Positions 22,556 to 30,820 of a stretch of DNA of 33,416 bases are shown in pieces (the stretch's first letter is position 1; every line of letters starts with the position of its first letter). Where the stretch lies: NCBI GenBank assembly GCA_963579025.1, contig CAUZFZ010000117.1, forward strand, positions 1 to 33,416. The letters run 5' to 3'. Under the pieces are notes generated by a model that worked only from the letters and a program-made list of their open reading frames with translations, was not told the DNA's origin and did not search any database. This stretch comes from CAUZFZ01 sp963579025 (GTDB lineage Bacteria > Planctomycetota > Planctomycetia > Planctomycetales > Planctomycetaceae). The translations under genes were made by a program, and so were the position numbers.

Positions 22556-25216
22556 TCACCCTGTTGATGTGACCTGTGGAAAGTGCCGGGCAAGCGCCTT
22601 AGCGGTGTGGCCCGGATGTCGAGCGTGTGCGACTTCCGCCGGTGTTCCAGTGGCAACGATCTGGCCACCGGATGAACCTCCTTCCGGTCCGAGGTCAATC
22701 ATCCAGTCCGCCGACGAGATCACATCGGTGTGATGCTCCACCACCAGCACAGAGTGCCCCTGTTTCACAAGGCGATGCAGGACGTCAAGCAGTCGCTGCA
22801 CGTCGGCCGGATGCAGGCCGGATGTCGGTTCGTCGAGCACGAACAGACAGCGGTCGTGCCCGCTCTTGCTGAGTTCGGTGGCCAGGCGAATTCGCTGCGC
22901 CTCGCCGCCAGAGAGTGTCAGAGCAGACTGTCCCAGTTGCACATACCCGAGACCGACCTCAATCAGCACATCGAGGACCTTCTTCAGTCGCGGGATGTTC
23001 TCAAAAAAGGCCGCGGCCTCATCGACACGCAGCCGTAACACCTCGGACAGGTTCTGGCCGCGGTAGCGGATGCTCAACGTCTGTGAGTTGAAGCGTGTGC
23101 CGCGGCAGGCCGGGCATTCGACAAAGACATCCGGCAGGAAGTTCATTTCGATCCGCTGCGCTCCGCGACCCAAACATTCGGCGCATCGCCCGTCTTTCGC
23201 GTTGAAGCTGAATCTTCTGGCGCGAAAGTCACGCAGTCGGGCGTCACGCGTCTTCGCAAACAGTTTGCGGACTTCGTCCCAGACACCCGTATGCGTCGCC
23301 GGACAGGCGCGGCCACTGCGTCCCAGCGGTGACTGATCCACGATGACAAGTCGATCCAGTGCTTCGAAGCCACTCAATTCCGAGCATGCCAGGTCGGTAT
23401 CAGAAAGAACGATCGCCATCGGTTCCTGCGAGGCGGGGTCAACTCGAGGCCGTTCAAGCAAGGCGTATTTCAGTGCGGGAATAAGCGTGTGCATAACAAG
23501 CGACGTTTTGCCGGATCCGCTGACACCGGTCACGGCAGTCAACGCACCAATCGGGATCTCGACGGAACAATCACGCAAGTTGTGTCGCGTGGCACCGCTC
23601 AGACGCAGCATTGGGAAACTCGCGATCACAGGTCGTTCGTCCCCCGGCGACGTACAGAGATCAGATCCGTCTGCGCTCGCAAGAACGCGTGCCGTCGGCG
23701 AATCACCCGTGATCATCGGCAGTGCACCGCTGGCACATAGCTGGCCGCCTTCGCTGCCGGCACCCGGTCCCAGGTCAACCAGCCAGTCAGCCGCCCGCAT
23801 TATTTCGACATCATGCTCAACGACCAGCACGGAATTCCCCTGATCCCGCAACTCACGCAGCACGGTCAGGAGTCGCGCGGTATCACGCGAGTGAAGTCCA
23901 ATGGTGGGTTCGTCGAGGATGTGGCAGACGCCGATCAGACCCGACCCGAGGCAGCTCGCCAGACGCGCCCGCTGAAACTCGCCACCGGACAGTGTCGGCG
24001 TCGGACGATCGAGGGACAGATAATCCAGTCCGACATCTGTCAAAAAGCGCAGTCGTGACAGAATCTCCGGGAGGATCCCGGCCGCCACCTGACGCGCTTC
24101 CGGTTCCAGCTCTGTCAGCCCACCAACAGACTCTGACTGGAGACTGTCGATCAACTCGGCGGCCTGACGAATATTCAGCGCGACAAGATCCTGAAGTCGC
24201 GTACCAGCGAATGTCACTGCACGGGCCACTGGTGACAAACGGGCGCCGCCGCAGTCGTCGCAGACCGGCAGTCGACTCATTTCAAGTCGCAAGCGGTGAC
24301 GACTGGTTCGTGTGTCGGTCGGAACAATCCGTCCCAGTCCCCGGCATGTCACACAGGCGCCATAGGGACTATTGAAGCTGAATGTGCGAGGCTCCAGCGG
24401 CGCGAAGCTGGTTCCACATTCCGGGCAACAGAAGCGGCTGCTGTAGAGCCGGTCACGCCATTTGTCACCATCCAGCTCACTGATCAGACACGAACCTTCA
24501 CCGTGCTTGAGTGCCAGTTCGACAGATTCTCGCAGGCGTTCCTCGATCCCCGGCTTCACGACGATCCGGTCCACGATGGCTTCTATCGTGTGAGATTTGC
24601 TACGAGGCAGGTCTGGTGGAGTGCCTGCATCCACGACCTCTCCATCCACGCGCGCGCGGACGAAACCGGACTTACAGATCTTCTCGAACACGTCGCGGTG
24701 CGCGCCTTTCCGGCCGACAACGAGCGGTGCCAGAATCATGACTTTGCGGCGGTCTTCCAGATCGAGAATGCGCTCGACAATTTTCTCGACACTCTGCTGT
24801 GAAACGGGCACGCCGCAGTCCGGACAATGCGCCTGCCCCGCTCGTGCATAAAGTAGCCGCAGGTAGTCGAAGATCTCTGTTGTGGTCGCCAGCGTGCTGC
24901 GAATCCGAACTGAACCGATTCGCTGATCGACGCAGACAGTGGGTGGCAGACCCGTGATGAGATCGACATCGGGCCGTTCGAGCTGGCTGACAAGCTGCCG
25001 AGTCCGCGCGGACAGTGTTTCGAGATACCGACGTTGTCCTTCAGCAAACAGCGTGTCGAAGGCGAGTGAGCTTTTGCCGCTGCCACTGACTCCCGTAACG
25101 ACGACTAACTGGTTCCGCGGGATGTCGACATTGATGTTCCGCAGATTGTGAACGCGAGCGCCGCGGACTCGAATCCAGGCGTCGTCAGCAATGGCAGAGC
25201 TGGGTTCCGCGGCCAT
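22556..25216 (-). CDS. UvrA-like excinuclease ATPase lacking the insertion domain
   Basis: An 886-residue ABC-type DNA damage sensor of the UvrA family. It has two ATPase modules: Walker A GVSGSGKS (42-49) and GVSGSGKT in the second half, with signatures LSGGEFQRARLA and LSGGEAQRIRLA and Walker B segments ending LDEPTIGLH and LDEPTSGLH. The region equivalent to the UvrB-binding domain is present (about 160-245, GRKGAHRDVFEKICKSGFVRARVDGE). The Zn modules are intact (CCPECG, GACVTCRGLG, CDDCGGARL; CAECLGRG, CPACRGTRF). Between GACVTCRGLG and CDDCGGARL only about 20 residues remain where E. coli UvrA has about 120, so the insertion domain is missing. ATG 25216 lies 2 bases after the stop of the preceding gene. 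It may be a second, specialised UvrA; the name is not certain. Confidence 0.88.
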   Translation of the reverse strand: MAAEPSSAIADDAWIRVRGARVHNLRNINVDIPRNQLVVVTGVSGSGKSSLAFDTLFAEGQRRYLETLSARTRQLVSQLERPDVDLITGLPPTVCVDQRIGSVRIRSTLATTTEIFDYLRLLYARAGQAHCPDCGVPVSQQSVEKIVERILDLEDRRKVMILAPLVVGRKGAHRDVFEKICKSGFVRARVDGEVVDAGTPPDLPRSKSHTIEAIVDRIVVKPGIEERLRESVELALKHGEGSCLISELDGDKWRDRLYSSRFCCPECGTSFAPLEPRTFSFNSPYGACVTCRGLGRIVPTDTRTSRHRLRLEMSRLPVCDDCGGARLSPVARAVTFAGTRLQDLVALNIRQAAELIDSLQSESVGGLTELEPEARQVAAGILPEILSRLRFLTDVGLDYLSLDRPTPTLSGGEFQRARLASCLGSGLIGVCHILDEPTIGLHSRDTARLLTVLRELRDQGNSVLVVEHDVEIMRAADWLVDLGPGAGSEGGQLCASGALPMITGDSPTARVLASADGSDLCTSPGDERPVIASFPMLRLSGATRHNLRDCSVEIPIGALTAVTGVSGSGKTSLVMHTLIPALKYALLERPRVDPASQEPMAIVLSDTDLACSELSGFEALDRLVIVDQSPLGRSGRACPATHTGVWDEVRKLFAKTRDARLRDFRARRFSFNAKDGRCAECLGRGAQRIEMNFLPDVFVECPACRGTRFNSQTLSIRYRGQNLSEVLRLRVDEAAAFFENIPRLKKVLDVLIEVGLGYVQLGQSALTLSGGEAQRIRLATELSKSGHDRCLFVLDEPTSGLHPADVQRLLDVLHRLVKQGHSVLVVEHHTDVISSADWMIDLGPEGGSSGGQIVATGTPAEVAHARHPGHTAKALARHFPQVTSTG

Positions 25217-25218
25217 GC

Positions 25219-25623
25219 TTACTCATCGCCTGTGCCGGATGTCTCGGCGTTCTGTAACAGTGACCGCCCGTGATCGAGCAACTCATCCAGTTCCCGGGCA
25301 CACACCTGCACAGAACGGACAGCCATCACAAAATTGGTGTGCTCCGACACTTGGAAGGCATCTTTTTCGAACTGCACGACGGCGGCCTTTAATTTGCCGA
25401 TCTTCTTGCCCAGCATTTTCAGATAACCGGCCGGGTCATCGACCCGGGTCTCAAGTGCTCGCGACGCATCGAACACGCTGCGAACAATCCCCATCAGGCC
25501 CAGCAGTTCCGGGAAATCTTCGACCTCTTCACTGTGCTTGATGAAAGTTCTCACCATCCACGCGTGAGACATGATCTCGTCACAACGTTCAACGACCTCT
25601 GAAAGTGTTGAGGGTTCAGGCAT
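25219..25623 (-). CDS. Conserved helical protein of unknown function between apt and uvrA
   Basis: A 134-residue, mostly helical, cytoplasmic protein (MPEPSTLSEVVERCDEIMSHAW...). It shows heptad-like amphipathic stretches (about 62-85, LKMLGKKIGKLKAAVVQFEK; about 105-125, ARELDELLDHGRSLLQ). I do not recognise a family. The ATG at 25623 lies 8 bases after the apt stop and has GAGG 6 bases upstream, overlapping that stop. Its own stop is 2 bases from the uvrA-like start. This spacing makes co-translation with both neighbours very likely, but no function can be inferred from that alone. Confidence 0.75.
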   Translation of the reverse strand: MPEPSTLSEVVERCDEIMSHAWMVRTFIKHSEEVEDFPELLGLMGIVRSVFDASRALETRVDDPAGYLKMLGKKIGKLKAAVVQFEKDAFQVSEHTNFVMAVRSVQVCARELDELLDHGRSLLQNAETSGTGDE

Positions 25624-25631
25624 GTGGCACC

Positions 25632-26159
25632 TCAGTCCTCGCCGTCGTATTTGATGAGACTGAAACAGTCGACCGGCTCGAGTTTCTGTCGCCCGTTGAG
25701 AAACGTCAGCTCCAGCAGGAATGCACAGCCGACGACCTCTGCTCCGATCCGCTGGGCGAGTTTGACGCACGCATCCATCGTGCCGCCGGTTGCCAGCAGG
25801 TCGTCGATCATCAAAACCCGATCCTGCGGTTTCAATGCGTCGCGGTGCATTTCCAGCGTGTCGGTGCCGTATTCGAGTTCGTAGGCAAACGACTCGACAT
25901 CGAACGGCAGCTTTCCCGGCTTGCGGATGGGGATGAACGCCGTATTCAGCTCCAATGCGAGCGGTGCCGCAAAGATGAACCCGCGCGCTTCGGCGGCACA
26001 GACGGCTGTTATACCCGCGTCGCGGTACTGGTCGGCCAGTTGATGCACGGCCGAACGCAGCGCATCCGGATTAGCGAGTAATGGAGTGATGTCCCGAAAC
26101 ATGATGCCCGGTTTCGGAAAATCGGGGATGTTCCGGATGTATTCTTTAAGTTCGTTCAT
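25632..26159 (-). CDS. apt: Adenine phosphoribosyltransferase
   Basis: A 175-residue purine salvage enzyme that makes AMP from adenine and PRPP in the cytoplasm. It starts MNELKEYIRNIPDFPKPGI, with the family motif PDFPKPGIMFRDITPLL, EARGFIFAAPLA, the adenine-site loop RKPGKLP and the PRPP-binding motif VLMIDDLLATGGTM. The length is typical (170-180). ATG 26159 is chosen because family proteins start there; the frame is open further upstream. It is the first gene of a three-gene minus-strand operon with the 134-residue protein and the uvrA-like gene. Confidence 0.95.
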   Translation of the reverse strand: MNELKEYIRNIPDFPKPGIMFRDITPLLANPDALRSAVHQLADQYRDAGITAVCAAEARGFIFAAPLALELNTAFIPIRKPGKLPFDVESFAYELEYGTDTLEMHRDALKPQDRVLMIDDLLATGGTMDACVKLAQRIGAEVVGCAFLLELTFLNGRQKLEPVDCFSLIKYDGED

Positions 26160-26582
26160 CAGGTAAAGAATCCGCTGAGTTTCGTTTTGATGCCACACGA
26201 GCCGCGCGAAGGGGACCACGTTAGCATCTGAACGCACACCGGGCGAATCGACTGGAGCTGTGGAGGACCGGTGGTAACCCACGGCGTCGGGCCCTTCGAA
26301 GTGATCTGTGGCGAAAATGTTGTGATCAGATTGTGGCCTGTAATTCCGAATGATGATTGTCGATTGATGAATGTTGATTTTCGAAGTGAGACTGGCCCGC
26401 GGGAGCATGAACTCGCCAGATAACGACCAGTCCTGATACTTCGCAGATCAGAAATCACCGATCGACAATCATCAATCAGATCCGATGGGACGGATGTCTT
26501 CACCAATCGACGGCCTGTCGCCGTACTACTCCACAATCTCTCAGCAGCGACGATTTCACCAGCATCCTGGAGACTCTGCCAC
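26160..26582. other. Divergent intergenic region with a spaced inverted repeat
   Basis: About 420 bases between the divergent apt and DUF2079 genes, so it must hold both promoters. No gene is supported; open frames on the minus strand are upstream extensions of apt. It contains AT-richer sequence than its surroundings around 26330-26480, including the inverted repeat at 26352-26473. Confidence 0.55.
26352..26473. repeat. Spaced 13-bp inverted repeat
   Basis: GATGATTGTCGAT at 26352-26364 is the exact reverse complement of ATCGACAATCATC at 26461-26473, about 96 bases apart. Similar GATTGATGA-type words surround both arms. It could be a remnant of a dispersed repeat or a pair of binding sites between the divergent genes. 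Confidence 0.5.
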
Positions 26583-28712
26583 GTGCCAGCGACTGCTCTG
26601 TCCCCCGCTGCCCCGCCGCGCCAGACGTCCGAAACGTTGAGCAGCGTGGTCGTCGTCGCGCTGGGTTGCCTGTCGATGGCCTTTGCATGGCAGAGCATTC
26701 TGGCAGTTCGAGACACGGCAACAGTTTTTCTCAGCCCGGCAAGCTGGCTCAACGTGGTTTCGCGACTTGGGGGCAGTGTCGAAACAGAGCCAGGCGGAAC
26801 TGTGTTCTGTCACATTCCGTTTCTGGTTGTGGCCGGCATGCTGGTGGCGCTATCCGCTGTGCTCATTGGAGTCAGCGCTGCCGTTGGATCGAGCATTCTG
26901 AAGCGAACCGCCGGCCATCGCGGTCATGTCGCGTGTCAGAGCGTCGCGGCGTGGCGATGGTGGATGATTCCCGGGATCTGGGAACTATCGCGAATTCTGC
27001 TGTTCATTGGCGGCGGGTACTTCGCAGATGCAGCGGCGATCCTGACGTCGGTCGTTCACTATGTGATGGCGCTGGCGTTCGCTGGATGGCTGGTTGACTT
27101 CCTGCTGCCATTCGCGGGGCGCAGCGGTCAACCAGAACTTGAGCGGCCACCGAATGGCTACGCGGTCCCACGGTGGCTTGCCGCGGCGTTCATTGCTTAC
27201 GTCATCGTTTTCACCACGATGAACTGGCAGCTTTATCACGGGCTTCTGGTTCCGCATGGCGACTCGGCCATGTACGAGGAGCATTTGTGGAACATCACGC
27301 ACGGCAAGGGGTTCCGCAGTTATCTCGATCAGGGACTTTTCCTGGGCGAGCATATTCAGGTGGTGCATCTGCTACTGCTGCCGCTGTACGCGCTGTGGCC
27401 ATCGCATCTGTTGCTGGAACTGTGTGAAAGCCTGGCACTTGGTGCCGGCGTCTTTCCCGTGTTCTGGATCACAAGTCGCGCGACGGGTTCAAGACGATGC
27501 GGATGCTTCCTTGCGATCGCCTTCCTGTTGTATCCGCCGCTGCAGTTTCTCGACATCGCCGCTGATTTGAAGACATTCCGCCCGATATCGTTCGGTGTGC
27601 CAGCGCTGCTGTTCGCGCTGGATCAGATGGAGCGGAAACGGGTGAAAACCACGCTGTTGTTGTTCGCCCTGGCGTTATCGGCGAAAGAGGACTACGCGAT
27701 AATCCTCGGTCCACTCGGCCTGTGGATCGCCGCCCAGCCGCTACTGCGACGCTTCTCAGAAAACCCGACCGCCGACACCACCGAGTCCAAACGCACGAAC
27801 TTGTTTGCCGGGCTCGGCCTGGCAATATTTGCGGTCGCTTACCTGTTGCTCGCCACTCGAGTCGTGATTCCGGGCTTCCGCGATGGTGCCGAACTGCATT
27901 ACGTGGGTTACTTCTCGAAGTTTGGCAGCACTTTTGGCGAAGTCGCCACCAACATGCTGACCAAGCCTCAACTTCTGTTTCAGGAACTCGTCACCGTCGG
28001 TTCGTGCGGTTATCTGCTGGCGCTGCTGTTTCCGCTGGCGTTGCTGCCGTTGCTGTCACCGTCGCGAATTGCCGTCGCAGCACCCATCCTGGGTCTGCTG
28101 TGCCTGAACGAGCTGATCAAGCTGGAGCCGCAGCCCTGGCATCACTTTCACGCGCCGGCGGTGCCGATACTGTTCTGGGCTGCCGCCCACGGAGCGGGGC
28201 GGCTTCTGCATCAAGGCCCGTTCTGGCTGGCCAGACTGTCCGATCGACTTTCGCACGGAGCTCCCGAGTACATCCCCGGATTCGCACTGTCTCTGTGTCT
28301 CTGTTTTGGGGCGATCGTCGGGTCGTCGCCGCTGGGAATACGATTCTGGGATCCCGACTCGTTTTACTACTGGCGATCCCTATACGTCCCTGGTCGTCGC
28401 GCTGATTCGTTCTCCCAGGTGCTCGAACAGATCCCGCACGACGCGCGAGTGGCTTCGACGGACTTCGTGCATCCCAGATTCACGCACCACGAACGCTCGT
28501 ACGACTACAGCAGCTACCGCCGCGAGGTCGCGTCGTACGAGGATCGCGTACCTGAAGATACAGACTTCATCGTGATTGACACACAACACCACTACAGCGA
28601 GGTCCAGACTCCCGATCAGGTCCGTGAACTGCAGACGGAGCCGCAGAACTGGCAGTTGCTCGACGACCGCACGGACGGCCATTTCATCGTGCTGCAACGC
28701 CGAGTTGATTGA
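26583..28712 (+). CDS. DUF2079 polytopic membrane protein
   Basis: A 709-residue integral membrane protein with about ten to twelve hydrophobic helices. Residues about 215-300 have the DUF2079 signature: YHGLLVPHGDSAMYEEHLWNIT, GKGFRSYLDQGLFLGEH and the following LLLPLYALWPSHLLLEL. This family resembles membrane glycosyltransferases of the GT-C fold; the acidic residues near HGDSAMYEE are candidates for the active site (inference). The C-terminal 130 residues are soluble (RRADSFSQVLEQIPHDARVASTD, then RSYDYSSYRRE). It begins with GTG 26583, preceded by GGAGA at 9 bases. The next plus-strand gene is the YdjY-type lipoprotein. Confidence 0.8.
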   Translation: MPATALSPAAPPRQTSETLSSVVVVALGCLSMAFAWQSILAVRDTATVFLSPASWLNVVSRLGGSVETEPGGTVFCHIPFLVVAGMLVALSAVLIGVSAAVGSSILKRTAGHRGHVACQSVAAWRWWMIPGIWELSRILLFIGGGYFADAAAILTSVVHYVMALAFAGWLVDFLLPFAGRSGQPELERPPNGYAVPRWLAAAFIAYVIVFTTMNWQLYHGLLVPHGDSAMYEEHLWNITHGKGFRSYLDQGLFLGEHIQVVHLLLLPLYALWPSHLLLELCESLALGAGVFPVFWITSRATGSRRCGCFLAIAFLLYPPLQFLDIAADLKTFRPISFGVPALLFALDQMERKRVKTTLLLFALALSAKEDYAIILGPLGLWIAAQPLLRRFSENPTADTTESKRTNLFAGLGLAIFAVAYLLLATRVVIPGFRDGAELHYVGYFSKFGSTFGEVATNMLTKPQLLFQELVTVGSCGYLLALLFPLALLPLLSPSRIAVAAPILGLLCLNELIKLEPQPWHHFHAPAVPILFWAAAHGAGRLLHQGPFWLARLSDRLSHGAPEYIPGFALSLCLCFGAIVGSSPLGIRFWDPDSFYYWRSLYVPGRRADSFSQVLEQIPHDARVASTDFVHPRFTHHERSYDYSSYRREVASYEDRVPEDTDFIVIDTQHHYSEVQTPDQVRELQTEPQNWQLLDDRTDGHFIVLQRRVD

Positions 28713-28856
28713 TCGACTGGGGCCGTGCTTGCGCAAGCGTGGTCAGTTGATGTCCTCACGGGTTGTCGAATTGTCCGGCGTTCAGGCTTTTGGATTCGTG
28801 TCCGGTCTGATCCAATCGACGTACTTTCAGACGCAACCTCACGGGGAGCAAAGCGG

Positions 28857-30038
28857 ATGCACCACCTGACAACTCTACTGGCCCTCTTCGTCGCCACGAT
28901 CATCCTGACCGGCTGCGCCGATTCGGACCCTCCGTCGGAAGGTAGTTCGGCAACGACATCGATCGACCGAGCCACGGACGTCCCCAAGGCGGCTGCGACG
29001 GCAAACGATCAGCCCGGTGCGAATTCTCGCACAGCACCGGCGGACGAGCCGGACGAACAGGCCGGCGAGACAACGCCCGCATCCACGGATAGCACTGACG
29101 CGACTGTTCAGCCATCGACCGTCGATGTGGCTGCAGACTCGCCCATCGAACCAGAACCGACGCAACTGCCGGACGACCTGTTCAAGGACTCGGATGTGCA
29201 GCCGTTGAACGAGAACAACACGGTACTTCTCGACGTCGCCGGCAAACGCCTGCTCCTGAAGACCAGCGTTTCGCTGACGCTGGGCCAGCTTGAAATGCTG
29301 CTGTGCCTGAAGCAAACCAAAGAACACGAGTCGATTCTGACGATCGATGCGAAGGCATTTACGATTCACACCGGGTTACTCGCACTCGGCTGCGAAGAGG
29401 GAACTCCGTACCGCTACGACTCCGAGAAGGAAACGCTGCATGCACCGCAGGGGCAGATCATCGACGTGTTCCTGCACTGGGTCGACACGGACGGCAAGCT
29501 GCATCGCGAACCTGCTCAATCGTGGGTCAGGCGTGCCCGCTACCGCTATTACGAAGAACCGTTCGAATCACTGCCGACTGGACTGACGCTCGCGCCGGAC
29601 GGCGATCTGCGTTACGACGAGATGAACAAAGTTGTCTTCTGGTATGGTCCGATGAGCGAGCAGCAGCGGAACGAACACCTCAAGCTCAGCGACGATGCCA
29701 GGTTCCGCAAGGCCATCGAACGGTTCTTCAAAGAAAGCCAGTCGAGGCCAATGAAGGACCACTGGCTGTTCGTGGGAAGCGGCTTTTTTGATGACGAGGA
29801 ACTGGGACGTCAGTATCTGGCCGAAGGCGGATACGTGATCTGCCTGGCCAACTTCGCGATGGCACTGCTCGACGTTTCTTCCGAGAGCAGCGCCGGAACT
29901 GATTCGCTGACCTACGAGGCCTGGACGGAGCGAATCCCGCCGCGTGAATCGGAAGTGCTCGTGGAACTGGTACCACGACCCGCGAAGAAGACTGAGGCTA
30001 CAGACAACCAGCCGAAGACTTCCGAAGAATCACCCTGA
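28857..30038 (+). CDS. YdjY-domain lipoprotein
   Basis: A 393-residue lipoprotein. The signal peptide ends in the lipobox LTGC with Cys20, so it is membrane-anchored on the outside. Residues about 21-105 are a low-complexity Thr/Asp/Pro/Ala linker. The folded part resembles the YdjY domain: LGQLEMLLCLKQTKEHESIL, then KAFTIHTGLLALGCEEGTPY, VFLHWVDTDGK and the W/Y-rich stretch EMNKVVFWYGPM. The C-terminal part (about 300-375) with HWLFVGSGFFDDEELG and GYVICLANFAMALLDV is also seen in planctomycete relatives. The function of the domain is unknown. ATG 28857 has GGGGAG 8 bases upstream. It is convergent with the kinase gene, only 5 bases apart. Confidence 0.75.
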   Translation: MHHLTTLLALFVATIILTGCADSDPPSEGSSATTSIDRATDVPKAAATANDQPGANSRTAPADEPDEQAGETTPASTDSTDATVQPSTVDVAADSPIEPEPTQLPDDLFKDSDVQPLNENNTVLLDVAGKRLLLKTSVSLTLGQLEMLLCLKQTKEHESILTIDAKAFTIHTGLLALGCEEGTPYRYDSEKETLHAPQGQIIDVFLHWVDTDGKLHREPAQSWVRRARYRYYEEPFESLPTGLTLAPDGDLRYDEMNKVVFWYGPMSEQQRNEHLKLSDDARFRKAIERFFKESQSRPMKDHWLFVGSGFFDDEELGRQYLAEGGYVICLANFAMALLDVSSESSAGTDSLTYEAWTERIPPRESEVLVELVPRPAKKTEATDNQPKTSEESP

Positions 30039-30043
30039 CATAG

Positions 30044-30787
30044 TCAGGCGGCGCGACTGTCTACTGAATTCGCGACGGCACGTTCGAACACGGCGGCAAT
30101 CTCCGGCTGGTCCGTCCAGTTGCGCATGAAACGCGACCAGTCGCGCTGTCTGGCCCGTTCCGCAGTCCACTGCGTCGGCCATGCCGTCATCGCATCGAGG
30201 TCGATCACTCGCAGTACACCGTCGTCGCCGAGGATGAAGTTGCTGGCGTTGGCATCGCCATGCCGCAGGCGTAGTCGCCCGAGTCCGTGCCAGATGCCTG
30301 CGAACTGTTGTGTCAGATCATCGAGATCGACTGTGTACTGAGATTTTGGCTCAAGCAATTCGAGCATGCGAATGCCGGGTACAAACTCGGTCAGCAGGTA
30401 CGCACGAAACCGCAGCGGTCCGAGAGATTGTTCCAGGCAGGCCAAAGGCCGCGGTGTTGGAATGCCGCTGGCCACCAGCCGTCGGCCAAACTTCCATGAG
30501 CGACGAGCACGCGTCCTCAACACGGAGTGCGCAGCCGTGTGCAGCCGCCCTTTCAGGTTGTACCGCTTGATCACCAGCGGACCGACTCCGTCGACATCAA
30601 TACGCGAGACGGTCGTGCGCTGATCTGACTTCAGGAGTTGCGCATTCGCGAACAGCGCGTCAGGGTCCGACGAAAACTGTTCCACGAACGAGTCCGGCAG
30701 GGCCGGGTCCCGGCGGAGTGTCGGAGACCAGTTGGTGCGTTCCATCGCGTCTATCGAACCCTGCATATCTTCCGTGCGTGTGGACAT
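30044..30787 (-). CDS. Lipopolysaccharide-core kinase-like protein (Kdo/WaaP/InaA family)
   Basis: A 247-residue kinase-fold protein. ATP-binding lysine 74 is in VIKRYNLKGRL; the catalytic loop is HGDANASNF (His176, Asp178, Asn183) and the metal-binding segment VIDLDAM has Asp196. The motif order and length match the KdkA/WaaP/InaA group, which phosphorylates sugars of outer-membrane lipopolysaccharide or related glycans on the cytoplasmic face. The start is ATG 30787; no ribosome binding site is visible and in-frame ATGs occur at residues 8 and 15. It ends 5 bases from the convergent lipoprotein gene and begins 33 bases after the stop of the Gfo/Idh/MocA gene. The substrate is inferred from family only. 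Confidence 0.8.
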   Translation of the reverse strand: MSTRTEDMQGSIDAMERTNWSPTLRRDPALPDSFVEQFSSDPDALFANAQLLKSDQRTTVSRIDVDGVGPLVIKRYNLKGRLHTAAHSVLRTRARRSWKFGRRLVASGIPTPRPLACLEQSLGPLRFRAYLLTEFVPGIRMLELLEPKSQYTVDLDDLTQQFAGIWHGLGRLRLRHGDANASNFILGDDGVLRVIDLDAMTAWPTQWTAERARQRDWSRFMRNWTDQPEIAAVFERAVANSVDSRAA

Positions 30788-30820
30788 CTGGTGGCGACGG
30801 GCCGGCCAGTTCGCGTGAGG

